A stretch of DNA of 52,025 nt from Agrocybe praecox (taxonomy: Eukaryota > Basidiomycota > Agaricomycetes > Agaricales > Agrocybaceae). Position 1 is the stretch's first letter. Each line of letters opens with the position of its first letter. Made by a program: the position numbers and the translations under genes. The notes beneath the pieces were generated by a model. The model had not been told where the DNA came from, made no database searches, and saw only the letters and a program-made list of their open reading frames with translations. Shown piece after piece: positions 10,549-20,589 of the stretch. Location: the NCBI GenBank assembly GCA_964017145.1, contig CAXHKQ010000016.1, forward strand, positions 1 to 52,025, given 5' to 3'.

Positions 10549-13491
10549 CGCGCGTATGTCCTTGGCATGGTAGCAGACCTTTATTTTCTTGCCCGCGCGG
10601 TCCTCGACCTCGTACAGGCTCGAACCCTTCCGTCGGACGATCCTTGCCGGAGTCCATTGCCGGCCAAGCTTCGCGTTGAAGTTCCTGCTGAAGTCGCTCT
10701 GGCTGAAGTTCCGGATGAACACTTCTTGCCCAGGTTGGAACGAAACTTCCCGAGTCCGGGTGTTGTAGTGGCGCTCGTTACGCTCGTGCGACAGCTGCAG
10801 GTTCTTCAGCACTCCTTCGTTGATGGCGTCCTTGAAATCGGCCGGTGGTATGGCCACGATGTCGGCGGATGGTAGAGCCTGCAGATTGCGCAACAGGGCA
10901 TACGTCCCTGCGTGCTGCACCATGTGCTGACCGAACACCACGTAGTAGGGCGACTGACCGGTGGAGGAATGCGTAGCATTGCGTAGGGCGCTGGTGATGG
11001 AGGATAGGTGCTGGTCCCAAGTGGTCTGGTCGTTGTCGACGTACGCTCGGATCGCCGCGATGATGGAGCGGTTCACCCTTTCGGACGCGTTGGCCTGCGG
11101 TGCGTGCGACCCCGTGAATATCTGCTGCACCCCGTACCGACACAGCAACTCCTTCAACTCCTTCGCAACGAACTGCACCCCGTTGTCCGACAGCAACGAT
11201 TCAGGTGCACCGACGAGATGGAAGATGTCGGACTCCAGGTACTGACCGATGTTTTTGGCCGTTGCCTTCTTCAGGGGCTTCAGCCACACAAACTTCGACA
11301 TTTGGTCGAGGACGATCAGAATGGTCGTGTTGCCTGACTTCGAGCGAGGGTATGGGCCAAGCAGATCGATGTACATCCGCTGGAACGGGCGCTCGACCGG
11401 AAACTGCTTGCCCATCGGAGGTCTCAGCGTCTGATTCGGAGCCTTCGTCTCCTTACACGTTGTGCACTGCCCGACGTACGCACGAACGTCTCGCGCCAAG
11501 CCCGGCCAGAAGTGCGTGCGACGGATCAGCTCCACGGTCTTGTCAATCCCGCCGTGTGCTGCCGACGGTGGCTCGTGCGCTTCTCTGATGACCTGGCCCT
11601 GCAACTGGTCTGGCACCCACACCTTCCAGATTGTCGACTGATCTACGACCTCCACGCCAGTTCGGAAGCCTGTTCGCTTGTAGACTACACCATTCCGCAC
11701 CTCGACGTCGGGAAGCTCTTCTTTGTGCTCTTCGACGGTCAGCTTCAGTACTTGGTACTGCGCACTCTGGAACGCTACGTCCTCCAGGTCAATCGGCATT
11801 CCAACTTCCGACTCGATCTCGTCGACTTCCATCCTTGACAGCGCGTCTGGGACCACGTTTGCGGAGCCCTTCCTGTGCTCGATGGTAAAGTTGAACCCCT
11901 GCAGCGCCAGACTCCAACGCACCAACCGGCTGTTTAGGTCCTTCGTGGACATCAACCACTTCAAAGCAGCGTGGTCCGTGATTATTGTGAACGGCATGCC
12001 TTCCACATAACACCTGAACTTCTGCACGCACAACAATGCCGCCAAGCACTCTAGCTCCGTCACTGTATACTTTTTCTGGGCACTGTTGAGCTTCTTACTC
12101 ATAAAGGAGATTGGATGCTCCTCCCCGTTGATGATCTGGAACAACACACCACCCACTCCAGCCAGCGACGCGTCGCATTGGACATAGAAGTGCTGCGAGA
12201 AGTCAGGATGCGTGAGGACTGGTGCTGTTGTGAGCCTGGTCTTGAGGATATCGAACGCTTCCTGTGCTTCTTCCGTCCATATGAATCGTTCTGCCTTCTT
12301 CAACAAGTCCGTCAGGGGCGCCGTCACTGCTGCAAAGTTGTGGATGTACCGCCTGTACCACCCAGTCATCCCCAGAAACCGCCTCAGCTGCCGCACCGTG
12401 TTTGGCGTTGGGAACTCAGCAATGCACTGGACCCGCCTCGGATCCGCCTTTATCTCGCCGTGACCAATGATGTGACCCAGGTACCGCAGCGACTTCATCA
12501 TGAAGTGGCTCTTCTCCACGTTAATCGTGAGATTCGCCTTCGCAAGGCTCTTTGCGACGGTCTCCAGTCGTTCGATATGTGTCCGAAAGTCGGCTGACAC
12601 CACCAGCAGATCATCGATGTAAACGAAGACGCAGCCACGCAGCACAGATGGAATCGCTGCGTCCATCAGCCGGCACATCGTCTGCGACGCGTTGCACAGG
12701 CCAAACGGCATCCGGGTGAACTGGTACAGCGGTCGGCCTGGCACCGTGAACGCTGTCTTCTCCCTCGACGCCTCGTCCAGCTCTATCTGCCAGAAGGCGT
12801 CCTTCAAGTCGACGCTGGAGATATACACCGTCTCGTTCAGTCTGGAGAGTATGGAGTCAATGAGCGGCATCGGATAGGCGTCCTTTGTTGTCACCGCATT
12901 CACATGTCGGGCGTCCAAGCACAACCTCGACTTCCCATTTGCCTTCGCAACCACCGTCACCGGCGAGTTCCACGGACTTACACTTTCTTCGATGACTCCC
13001 AACGCCAGCATTCTGTCGACTTCCGCAAACATCTTCTTCTCGACGGCTGGCGAGACTGCGTAGTGCCGCTGTTTCTTTGGCTTGGCATCTCCAACTTCGA
13101 TGGTGTGCCTCAACAACGATGTCCTCCCCAAGCCCCTTGTCTCGAATGACGGAAACATCGCAATGACTCGGTCCAAGTCCTTCTTTTCCTCCGCCGTCAA
13201 CTTGTGCACATCTGGTACATCAACCTCTTCTTCTCCCGTCTCCAGAGTGTCGGTCTGCCGCTCCATTTCCAACTCCTCTATCACCGGCAACAATCCAAAA
13301 GCAACCCAAAAGTCGACACCGAGATAAACTGGCTTTGACAACGTCGGAATGATGAAAAACTGCAGCAGCTTCTTCTTGCCCTGGAACACGACGTTGGCAT
13401 CTGCACACCCCACTATCTGCTGCGCCTGGTTACTTGCCGTCCGGATTGTTGGCCCATTCATTTCCTTCCACTTCAGTCCACACCTTCTCAA
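10546..13491 (-). CDS. pol: Ty3/gypsy Pol polyprotein (partial protease, RT, RNase H, integrase)
   Basis: The frame encodes about 981 residues and continues upstream without ATG to a TAA at 13555-13557, so it was probably made as a Gag-Pol fusion. Residues about 1-70 are the C-terminal part of the aspartic protease (YLGVDFW), but the DSG active site is absent. Reverse transcriptase covers about 95-400, with SPWNSPVTVV, the FxRMPFGLCNA block and YIDD at about 291-294. RNase H (about 435-550) has CDAS, ELECLA and TDHAAL. Integrase shows an H2C2 zinc region (about 635-690), then IDLLGPY, LLSDNGVQF and NASERVNRSI for the D,D,E triad, and a C-terminal domain. The frame is uninterrupted over this length. 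Known role: copying element RNA to DNA and inserting it. Without protease this copy could not mature its own particles. Confidence 0.93.
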   Translation of the reverse strand: MRRCGLKWKEMNGPTIRTASNQAQQIVGCADANVVFQGKKKLLQFFIIPTLSKPVYLGVDFWVAFGLLPVIEELEMERQTDTLETGEEEVDVPDVHKLTAEEKKDLDRVIAMFPSFETRGLGRTSLLRHTIEVGDAKPKKQRHYAVSPAVEKKMFAEVDRMLALGVIEESVSPWNSPVTVVAKANGKSRLCLDARHVNAVTTKDAYPMPLIDSILSRLNETVYISSVDLKDAFWQIELDEASREKTAFTVPGRPLYQFTRMPFGLCNASQTMCRLMDAAIPSVLRGCVFVYIDDLLVVSADFRTHIERLETVAKSLAKANLTINVEKSHFMMKSLRYLGHIIGHGEIKADPRRVQCIAEFPTPNTVRQLRRFLGMTGWYRRYIHNFAAVTAPLTDLLKKAERFIWTEEAQEAFDILKTRLTTAPVLTHPDFSQHFYVQCDASLAGVGGVLFQIINGEEHPISFMSKKLNSAQKKYTVTELECLAALLCVQKFRCYVEGMPFTIITDHAALKWLMSTKDLNSRLVRWSLALQGFNFTIEHRKGSANVVPDALSRMEVDEIESEVGMPIDLEDVAFQSAQYQVLKLTVEEHKEELPDVEVRNGVVYKRTGFRTGVEVVDQSTIWKVWVPDQLQGQVIREAHEPPSAAHGGIDKTVELIRRTHFWPGLARDVRAYVGQCTTCKETKAPNQTLRPPMGKQFPVERPFQRMYIDLLGPYPRSKSGNTTILIVLDQMSKFVWLKPLKKATAKNIGQYLESDIFHLVGAPESLLSDNGVQFVAKELKELLCRYGVQQIFTGSHAPQANASERVNRSIIAAIRAYVDNDQTTWDQHLSSITSALRNATHSSTGQSPYYVVFGQHMVQHAGTYALLRNLQALPSADIVAIPPADFKDAINEGVLKNLQLSHERNERHYNTRTREVSFQPGQEVFIRNFSQSDFSRNFNAKLGRQWTPARIVRRKGSSLYEVEDRAGKKIKVCYHAKDIRA

Positions 13492-13694
13492 TGTTTCGAA
13501 CGCCCCTTCTTCACCGACTGTCGCGTTATGCGCGCTGTGTCCATTGGAGTTTTCTTATCGCCACTAGCTTCGGCGTCCAGCTCCTTCTGGAGGAGTGCGA
13601 TGCGATGAGGATCACCAGCATCAATGCCTCGAAGCACCATCTCATACTCCAGCTCATCTGGCAGCAAGTGCCGCGGATCAATACGCGCCGACAT
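13488..13694 (-). pseudogene. gag: Truncated Gag N-terminus
   Basis: A 68-residue frame starts MSARIDPRHLLPDELEYEM and includes VLRGIDAG, similar to the beginning of insect gypsy-type Gag proteins. It ends at TGA (13488-13490) inside the pol frame. No capsid, zinc knuckle or protease active site follows. The likely cause is an internal deletion joining the start of gag to the end of the protease. Its start lies about 880 bp inside the 5' LTR, a reasonable leader length. Confidence 0.65.
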
Positions 13695-14571
13695 GGTTTG
13701 TGGTTACACGCAAATTTCAACCGATGCACCAAAGAAGCCACAAAATGAATCGACCTGAAACAAGCACCAAAGTGGTCACCAAAGTCCGGATGGGAATTAC
13801 CGTTTGTTGAATTTGAGGCCAGTGTCGTATCCTCCCGCAAAAGTAACAGACGAAATGAATTGCGGATCAAGAAAGTAACGACCCGTATTGCCGTGGTCTC
13901 AGAGAATGAGTCAACTGCTGTTGAAAACCCCCGAAAGCAACTGGCAAAAAGCAATGCAGAGTATGGAAACGATCGATAATAGTCGCAATGCCCCCACGAC
14001 AAAAAAACAAAAAAAAGGAATAATAAAAAAATAAAAATAAAAAAATAAGAGAATATAAAAGAAAAAAAAAAAAAATAAAGAAAAAAAATCAAGAAAAAAA
14101 AAATAATAATAAAAAAAAAATAAAAGCAACAACAAAAAAAATAATTGGTTTGACTGCAAAAATAATCGATGGTTGGTCGGACTGTTACGCTCGGTATGTG
14201 ATGGATGGAACCTGGAATCTACAACAACAAAGCATCTTGTGTGTACAACAACAAAATACACCTCCGGTGTGATAGATCGGGAATCCCAATCTACTTACTT
14301 AAACCGGCGCGATATACGCTGGAATCCAACAACAAAACACTATGATACAACAACAAAATATTTGTGTGTACCACAACAAAAATACACCCCTGGTGTGATA
14401 AGTCGGGACACCCAACTTACTTACTTAAACCAGCGGCAATATCTTCTGAAATACAACAACAAAGTTCGATGCTACAATAACAAAACACCTGTTTAGCGAC
14501 AGGCTACAAGATTTCAGTAGATGTTAAACTAAAAGATCTAGCAAACTGCCACCAATTTTGGGCGCCATATT
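13695..14571 (-). other. Retrotransposon leader: primer binding site and A-rich tracts
   Basis: Untranslated leader between the 5' LTR and Gag. It contains the primer-binding-site-like TGGCGCCCAAAATTGG on the minus strand at 14567-14552, repeated ACAACAACAAA words (14220-14490) and a long A-rich tract (13997-14140, poly-T in the element's sense). Two imperfect copies of a block with GATAGATCGGGAATCCCA/GATAAGTCGGGACACCCA occur near 14272 and 14397, so part of the leader is a diverged tandem repeat of about 125 bp. Confidence 0.6.
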
Positions 14572-16170
14572 TGAGACCGCCACCAGCGTTGTTGGTGGCG
14601 CCCTCAAATCCTCCGGCCGTCTCGATGCCCCGGTGCACCTGCTCGTATGAGCGGAGCTAGCTCAGCGGCCGCACGGGTTCGGTGGAGCACCGCGACCGGA
14701 GTTTTTTTACAGGTGCTTTCCATATTTGTGCCAAATTGGCACCACTGTTCCATCAAATCCCATCACATCACATGCCGCTCGCACTCAGCCCGACCAACCT
14801 TTGAAAAACTTAGCCCATCATGATTCAAATCTTACTGGTTGCGATTATTGTATTTGCTCATCCGGAGCCTTAATTGTACATGGGAAAAGAAGAAAATGAA
14901 CTGTTTGTGTATGTGTATGTGTGTGTATGTGTGTGTGTATGTGTGTGTGCGTCTGAGCGCGTGGGTGTGTGTGTTGGCGCTTCTGAGCGCGTGGGTGTGT
15001 GTTGGCGCTTCTGAGCGTGTGTGTATGTGTTAGCGCTTCTGAGCGTGTGTGTTTGTGTTGGCGCTTCTGAGCGCTACGGTGCGCTTGCTACGGTGCGCTT
15101 GCGACGGTGCGCTTGCGAGCCTGCCTACAAACTCCTACTCTAGTTGGCCAACCTAACCCCTCTACTCACTGTTACCGCTATCTCAAGGTGTTGTTGTTGT
15201 GATGGTGGTGGTGGATGTGCGTGGCTGCCTAGACGGTTGCTGGCGATCCGCGTCGCCAAGCGTGTTGTTGTTGTTGGCGGCGCCCTGCTGGTCGGAGCGA
15301 CGGCGCACTGTTGTTGGGGCGGCACTCTGCTGGTCGTAGTGGCGGCGCACTGTTGTTGGGGCGGCTCTCTGATGGTCGTAGTGGCGGCGCGCTGTTGATG
15401 GTGCGGCGGCGCGCTGTTGTTGGGGACGTCCGGCTGACCGAAGCGGTGCCGACGCGCAACGTTGTTGTTGTGGCGTGGCGGTCAAGTCAGACGTGGACGC
15501 GCCGCGTGGGACGGCAATCGGCGTTGCAGAGCGCTTTGTTGTTGTGGGCCCTCGTCTGGCCGGGCGGTGGCGCGCTGTTGTTGGGGCGGAGCTCAGCTGG
15601 TCGGAGTGGCGGCGCACTGTTGTTGGGGCGGCGCTCTGCTGGTCGGAGTGGCGGCGCGCTGTTGTTGTTGCTGGTTCGTGGCAGACCAAGGCGGCAACGG
15701 ACCCTCCGAGTTGTTGTTGGCGCTCGGCACGGCTGGATGCTCCGCGTGGCGAGGCGCGCCGGTCACTGCCGCTGTTGTTGTTGTGGCAGTGGCGGATGTG
15801 GCGAGTGCTGGAGAAGAAGATCCTGGGATCGACGTTCGATCAGAACGGGGCTTCGGATGATTGGGGCGCACCAAAGAGCTTACCGGATGATTCGATGGTT
15901 GTGGTTGAGAAGCTCGATCAAAGAACTCGTAATTTACCGAAGAGGCGCAGACGAGAAAAGTAAATCACGATTGCACTGGCTGAGGCACGAGGAACGAGTG
16001 AAAATTTCAGCGCTGCGACCTAACCTCAATCGAGTGACAGTTCCTCAATCCTCTCCCACGATCTCAATCCGAGTGAAGTTAGCAGAGCACATTTGACAGT
16101 CTGCCCCTATCTCTCCTATAGTCATTGTGTGTCGGTATAAATCTAGGCGGTTAATTCCTTCGCTATTACA
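14572..16170 (-). repeat. Right (5') LTR
   Basis: About 1.6 kb, with the same ends as the left copy. The GCGCTTCTGAGCG minisatellite has fewer units here (14950-15110), while the G/C-rich TGTTGTTGGGGCGGC block (15290-15670) has more. On the minus strand transcription would start in this LTR. The primer binding site lies immediately to its left. Confidence 0.9.
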
Positions 16171-16857
16171 ACAATTGTCAGTTTTTGCGTAATCGCGGCA
16201 CCCTCTCCGCAAAATGCTCTCGCATTCCCAAAATAGCATGCACGATTTGTCTAAACATTGTGTTAATATCTTCAGGGAATCAGGAATCTTTAGCTTTCAA
16301 ACTTTTCTGACCGAAACTATTTGGTGAACTTATTGATGTTTACGTCAGTAACCGACACATTTAGTCGTCGACTGCACGCATCGTCTTCGGTGTACAAATA
16401 GCAGGAACGGAGTTTTGGAAAACAATTGCGATTTTTGTTTTCGGATTTGGAAGAAATACGACATTTTTGGCTCATCATCATGAAACGAATTTCCATCTTC
16501 TCCATTTGCTCTTATTTGATGAACAGCAGCTTGTTACAATAAACGGCATAACTTTCAAACTACTTTATGAAAAGTCATGACATTTTTTGATTCCTCTTAT
16601 AAAAGTTGATTCTTCCGGAAAATGTTATCGATTTGAAAGTGGTGGCACCAGAACACCGATTTTCCCGGGACTTGGTGAACCATGTAGTATAAGAAACTTC
16701 CGCTGTCTGAACGCTTCAGACCAATCTTCGAATACTTTAGACCAGTTATTATTCATTCTTCTTCATTGTTTGGTCCGTTTTTACAATGGAAATCATTCAT
16801 TTTTTGTCTGCTTGTCCTGTATACTCACACTCCAATCCCATCCTCTCATCCCCGCAG
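16171..16857. other. Presumed intron upstream of the thiolase exon
   Basis: A/T-rich sequence between the retrotransposon and the thiolase exon. It ends in a polypyrimidine stretch and CCCGCAG at 16851-16857, a good splice acceptor. No further exon was seen. Confidence 0.55.
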
Positions 16858-17331
16858 GACGGCACCGGCACCGTGACGCCCGGCAACGCTTCGGGTCTCA
16901 ACGACGTCGCGGCCGCCGTGCTGCTCATGTCCGAACAGGAAGTGCAGCGTCGCTCCGCCAAGCCGCTGGCTCGCATCGTTGGCTACGCCCAGACGGGCAT
17001 CGAACCGCGCATCATGGGCATGGGACCGGTGTCGGCCATCCAGAAGCTGCTGCTGACCGTCCAGTGGGACATCGAGTCCGTCGACTTGTTCGAGATCAAC
17101 GAGGCGTTCGCCTCGATTTCGGTGGCGGTTGCGCGAGAGCTGAAGGTGCCGGAGGCCAAGATCAATGTGTTTGGCGGTTCGATTGCGCTCGGCCATCCGT
17201 TGGGGGCGTCGGGAACGCGAGTGCTGATCACGTTGATCAGTGCGCTGCGGGCGAATGGCGGCAAGCGCGGCGTGGCGTCGCTGTGCGTCGGTGGCGGAAT
17301 GGGCGTGGCGATGGCCATTGAGTTGGTTTGA
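16858..17331 (+). CDS. Acetyl-CoA acetyltransferase (thiolase II), last exon
   Basis: This 158-codon terminal exon encodes the C-terminal half of a biosynthetic thiolase, which condenses two acetyl-CoA to acetoacetyl-CoA, the entry to the mevalonate pathway and a step in ketone metabolism. NEAFAS, the catalytic His in GGSIALGHPLGASG and the catalytic Cys in CVGGGMG are all present. The N-terminal nucleophilic Cys domain must be on upstream exons, none of which was found in the 16.8 kb to the left. The exon begins after CCCGCAG and ends IELV followed by TGA. One oddity: the usual NDGAAA reads NDVAAA. It resembles cytosolic ACAT2-type enzymes, but the lack of the N-terminus prevents a compartment call. 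A (GA)n run follows the stop directly. Confidence 0.9.
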   Translation, partial: DGTGTVTPGNASGLNDVAAAVLLMSEQEVQRRSAKPLARIVGYAQTGIEPRIMGMGPVSAIQKLLLTVQWDIESVDLFEINEAFASISVAVARELKVPEAKINVFGGSIALGHPLGASGTRVLITLISALRANGGKRGVASLCVGGGMGVAMAIELV

Positions 17332-18710
17332 GAGAGAGAGAGCGAGTTTGTCGAAGTATTTTGCGTGGATGGTATTTATCTGGAAATATTTAAGAGGATT
17401 GTAGAATATTAACACATGAATAGTGAATTATTGTTATGCGCACTGAATTGGAAATATACGTCTCTCAATGTAACATAATTTTGTTGTTTTCGGTGTCTTT
17501 ACTTCGGAATTGCTCCTTTAGGACCTGAACCCGACCTTGTTTTTAAGAAAACGATTTCTGCGACCCGGATATTGCATCATGTTCCTCCGTTTCTTATCTA
17601 ATCTGAATAGGTTTACTATCTTGTCATGAAACCTGTTTAAAGGGTGACCCAATTGATAAGCATGAAACTTTGAGCAGCGCAGCTGTAACTTTCAAACCAG
17701 TTGTCTGATGAAGCTCAAATTTGGCATTCGGGCATTTCGGTTCACTCGTAACATGTATACAAAATTGCACATACAGTTGTGGCAAAATAATTACGAATGC
17801 CAACTAGCTTTTTAAACATGCGTTCATCACAACTGGTAGAGGCCTTCTAGGCGGACACTTTTTTCTAGAATATGTTCGTCTGTTCTTTGGATACCACACT
17901 CAACAAAATGTGCATCACAAAAACCAGCCTCTGCCCTTCATAATGATCTATACATCCGTATATGTAATAATTGGTTGGAATTATAATCACGAACGAAATA
18001 TTTATTCACACCCTATGTCGCACGAGGCTCGTTTGAATGGTCATCAATGAGTTGTCTGTGTTTCAGAAATTCTGTATTTCAACACAAACAACAACAAAAA
18101 GGCCCTTGATAGGGCCGCATGACTGATTTACGACCAATTCACCTTCGGTTAATTTTTTGTGTGAGCTGTATAGTTCACATAACTATTGCTTTGATCGTTC
18201 GACTCTTGAGTATAAAATTTGATTTGGATATCGATGAGCAGGGTTAAGCAATTTCTGGAATTCAAGCCACGGAAGGCCTCCGCTAATCCGTAAACATTGG
18301 AAAATTGCGTCCGTGCTATGATTTTCTCCAACAAGCGCTATCTTTATTTTGAGGCTAGACTAGATTTGAGCCTAAAAAGTTCCCGTAACAGACTCAACAA
18401 ACTAGGGCTTCGGGAAAAAATTACCCGACCAAGACAACGCCTCTCAAAAACATAAAACTTGCTTGCAGATGTATTCCACTTTAATTTGTATGAAATCCGG
18501 CGAAATTCGGCAGAATTGAACAAAAATGTTATTGAGAGGAGTGGGCAATATCCACAGCAACAAATATCAAAGTGATGAGGCTCTGAACCAAGTACCTCGG
18601 CGAGAGGTAATCAACAAAAAAACCACCAACGTAGTTCGTGATCTGGTTTTTCATCAAACTGAAAAATGTTAAGGACATCATAAATTGCAGATACAGTCAC
18701 TCTCACATTC
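17332..18710. other. Intergenic, no gene recognised
   Basis: Starts with the thiolase 3' UTR (GAGAGAGAGAGCG). No canonical AATAAA occurs in the first 130 bases, only AATATA-like variants. The rest is A/T-rich with no supported frame. Confidence 0.5.
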
Positions 18711-19457
18711 CGAAGTTTGAGGCGTAATATCTGGAAACCGGCTTGCATTAATGTACTGAATATTTTTGTGGATAGTAAAGCAATCATATTCTAGTCTATA
18801 TGCGAAATCTGACCATTGTCAGTGGCCCACGAAAGAAACTGTAGACCTTCATCTGGAAGTTACCATAAAATAGCGGTACACAACCAAGTGGCAAATATAA
18901 GTTTTATGTCTAAACAGCTCATAAATTTAAACAATGTGTGATGCCATTTTGTGCCCTCGGATGTCTTTTCCATGAAAAGTCATAAAACAAATTGAAGAAA
19001 AATTTATATTCAACTTTTTTATCATTTTCATGACCTTACTACATGCTTGTCTTTGGCACTCAATAAAACACAAACTATTCAACAAAATCAACATGAATTT
19101 GTTCCAGCATGTCAAGGAGCTTCATTACAACACAATTAGTCATATTTAAGTTTCCGAGACAAGGTCTTTGTAACTGAATAATTAGACATAATGAAAAATC
19201 CTCCAAACATGAAATGTGCAAATGTCATCCTATACATGAAATAATTTTAGTTCAAATGTTTCTGTTGGTTTGTAGCAAAGTTCAATATTGCTATTTTATG
19301 GTAACTTTCAGATGAAGGTCTGCTGTTGCTTTCTTGGGCAACTGACAATGGTCAGATTCCGCATATAGTCCAGATTATGATTGCTTTACTATCCACAAAA
19401 ATATTCAGTTCATTAAGGTATACAAGCCGGTCTCCAGATATTAGGCCTCGAACTTCG
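18711..19457. repeat. Large inverted repeat (foldback), arms about 165 bp
   Basis: The left arm (18711-18874) and right arm (19290-19457) are reverse complements at high identity with a few small indels. Shared blocks include AATATTTTTGTGGATAGTAA, TCTGACCATTGTCAGT and AGTTACCATAAAATAGC. A spacer of about 415 bp separates them. Similarity stops sharply at both outer edges (CGAAGTT...AACTTCG). No clear target duplication is seen and the spacer has no long frame. It could be a foldback transposon or an inverted duplication, and a transcript would form a long hairpin. Confidence 0.85.
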
Positions 19458-19673
19458 AAATTTCCTTGGTAACATCCATGTGGGAGCGGCCGTTTGTAAA
19501 GTATCATCATTTTGTTGTCTTTCGTTTTTCTAAATTCAATCTCTCCTATTACGAATAGCTAAAAACAGCCTTTTCAAATTATGCTGATCAATTGGGTCTC
19601 CCTGTCGACATGTCTCGACATGTCATTGCTAAAAAAATAAAACATACTTGATATTATCTCCCGGCGCCTCCAA

Positions 19674-20171
19674 TCACTCTTTCGTCTGCTCTTTTTGCTC
19701 CTTCTGCTCCTCCTCCCTCTCCTCCTTCTCCCTCTGCCTCGTCCTCTCCGCCTCGGCCAGCTCCCTTAACGTCTCCTGCTGCCTGCCCGCCGCCCGCTTC
19801 ACCTTGAACGTCCGCTGCATGCCCTTCTGATCCGCCCGCATCCTCCCCGCCCTGCCCCTGCCGCCCAACTCCTCCAGCAGCTGGCCCACCTGCGCCCGCG
19901 GCTCAAACCGTTCCGGCAAATGGACCATCCGAATATTACGCGCCTGCACGTGGAACGTGTCGAACGCCTGCTGGCCGCGCTGCTGATCGATCAGCACCGC
20001 CTGCTCCAGCGTAATGTTCATGTAGCCATCGACATCCGACACTCGGCCGGCCACCGTGCGATTGTCGTTCAGATCGACGAACGTCGACCAGCCGATCAGC
20101 GCGCGCGGGATGCTGCACAGGCTGTTGAAGATGTTCAGTTTTTCGAGGCCCTCGATGCGACCGGCGGACAT
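19674..20171 (-). CDS. Lsm10: U7 snRNP Sm-like protein LSM10
   Basis: A 165-residue protein when started at MSAGRIEGLEK; the frame is open further upstream to 20339, but that part looks like 5' UTR. The Sm1 motif is at about residues 28-60 (FVDLNDNRTVAGRVSDVDGY followed by MNI) and Sm2 at about 73-88 (VQARNIRMVHLPE). The VDL and VQ(A)RNIRxVHIP-like strings are characteristic of LSM10, which with LSM11 replaces SmD1/SmD2 in the U7 snRNP ring for histone pre-mRNA 3' processing in the nucleus. A charged, coiled Glu/Lys/Gln/Arg-rich tail (about 95-165) ends the protein. Vertebrate LSM10 is about 123 residues, so the tail is an extension. The gene appears to be a single exon and is divergent from CTR9, with starts 418 bp apart, suggesting a shared promoter. 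Confidence 0.85.
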   Translation of the reverse strand: MSAGRIEGLEKLNIFNSLCSIPRALIGWSTFVDLNDNRTVAGRVSDVDGYMNITLEQAVLIDQQRGQQAFDTFHVQARNIRMVHLPERFEPRAQVGQLLEELGGRGRAGRMRADQKGMQRTFKVKRAAGRQQETLRELAEAERTRQREKEEREEEQKEQKEQTKE

Positions 20172-20589
20172 TGTGTGGCTGCGGCGGAGGAGGATTTGCT
20201 GCGATGTCTCGAAGTCGGAAAGAATCAGCCTCGGAATCAGCTGCAAATTGAAATGCGCGCGCGGTCTAGAAACAAACAAACGACTCGGTGCCCTGTAGGC
20301 AAATGCGAGGTGAGCGCATTTGACATTTGACGCGTTCATCTGTCATCGTCGGCTTTCGCGTGTCTCTCTCTCATTCGTCTCTTGAGCGCGCGCGCATTCA
20401 GCTCGCAGCGCAGCATTATTTTCGTTTCCTTCCACAGTGCAGACGCGCGCACAAACATTTCACACGGCGGGCATCATCACGCGAGTTCTACCCACAATCC
20501 GGTGACCACGGACACCGCGTTCAGAGCCTGAAGTGTCGACCAAGTGACCACCAAGTGCAAGTGCTAGTGAAGTGCCCCCCACAGACGCC
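20172..20589. promoter_or_regulatory. Shared promoter region of LSM10 and CTR9
   Basis: The 418 bp between the two start codons must hold both 5' UTRs and both promoters. An imperfect palindrome, CAAATGCG...CGCATTTG, sits near 20300-20322 and is followed by ACATTTGACGCG. No TATA box is evident, as is usual for housekeeping pairs. Confidence 0.5.

Larger units (their letters stand above)
7743..16170 (-). mobile_element. Ty3/gypsy-type LTR retrotransposon, defective
   Basis: Two long direct repeats (7743-9204 and 14572-16170), each bounded by TG...CA, flank a minus-strand pol gene. The 5' LTR is therefore the right one. Just inside it, TGGCGCCCAAAATTGG (14567 down to 14552) resembles a tRNA-Lys-type primer binding site. 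An N-terminal Gag fragment (13488-13694) runs straight into pol, so most of gag and the protease active site are missing. No clear target duplication flanks the ends, and no good purine tract is seen next to the left LTR (minus strand from about 9225 to 9205). No envelope gene was recognised between pol and the left LTR. The intact integrase and RT frame suggests a fairly young copy despite the internal loss. Confidence 0.9.

Noticed and set aside
13526..14092. Phe-rich minus-strand frame
   Set aside because: Made by the A-rich tract in the retrotransposon leader; no credible protein.
15311..16096. Long plus-strand frames in the right LTR
   Set aside because: Arise from TGTTGTTGGGGC repeats, lie antisense to the element, and are not kept in the left LTR.
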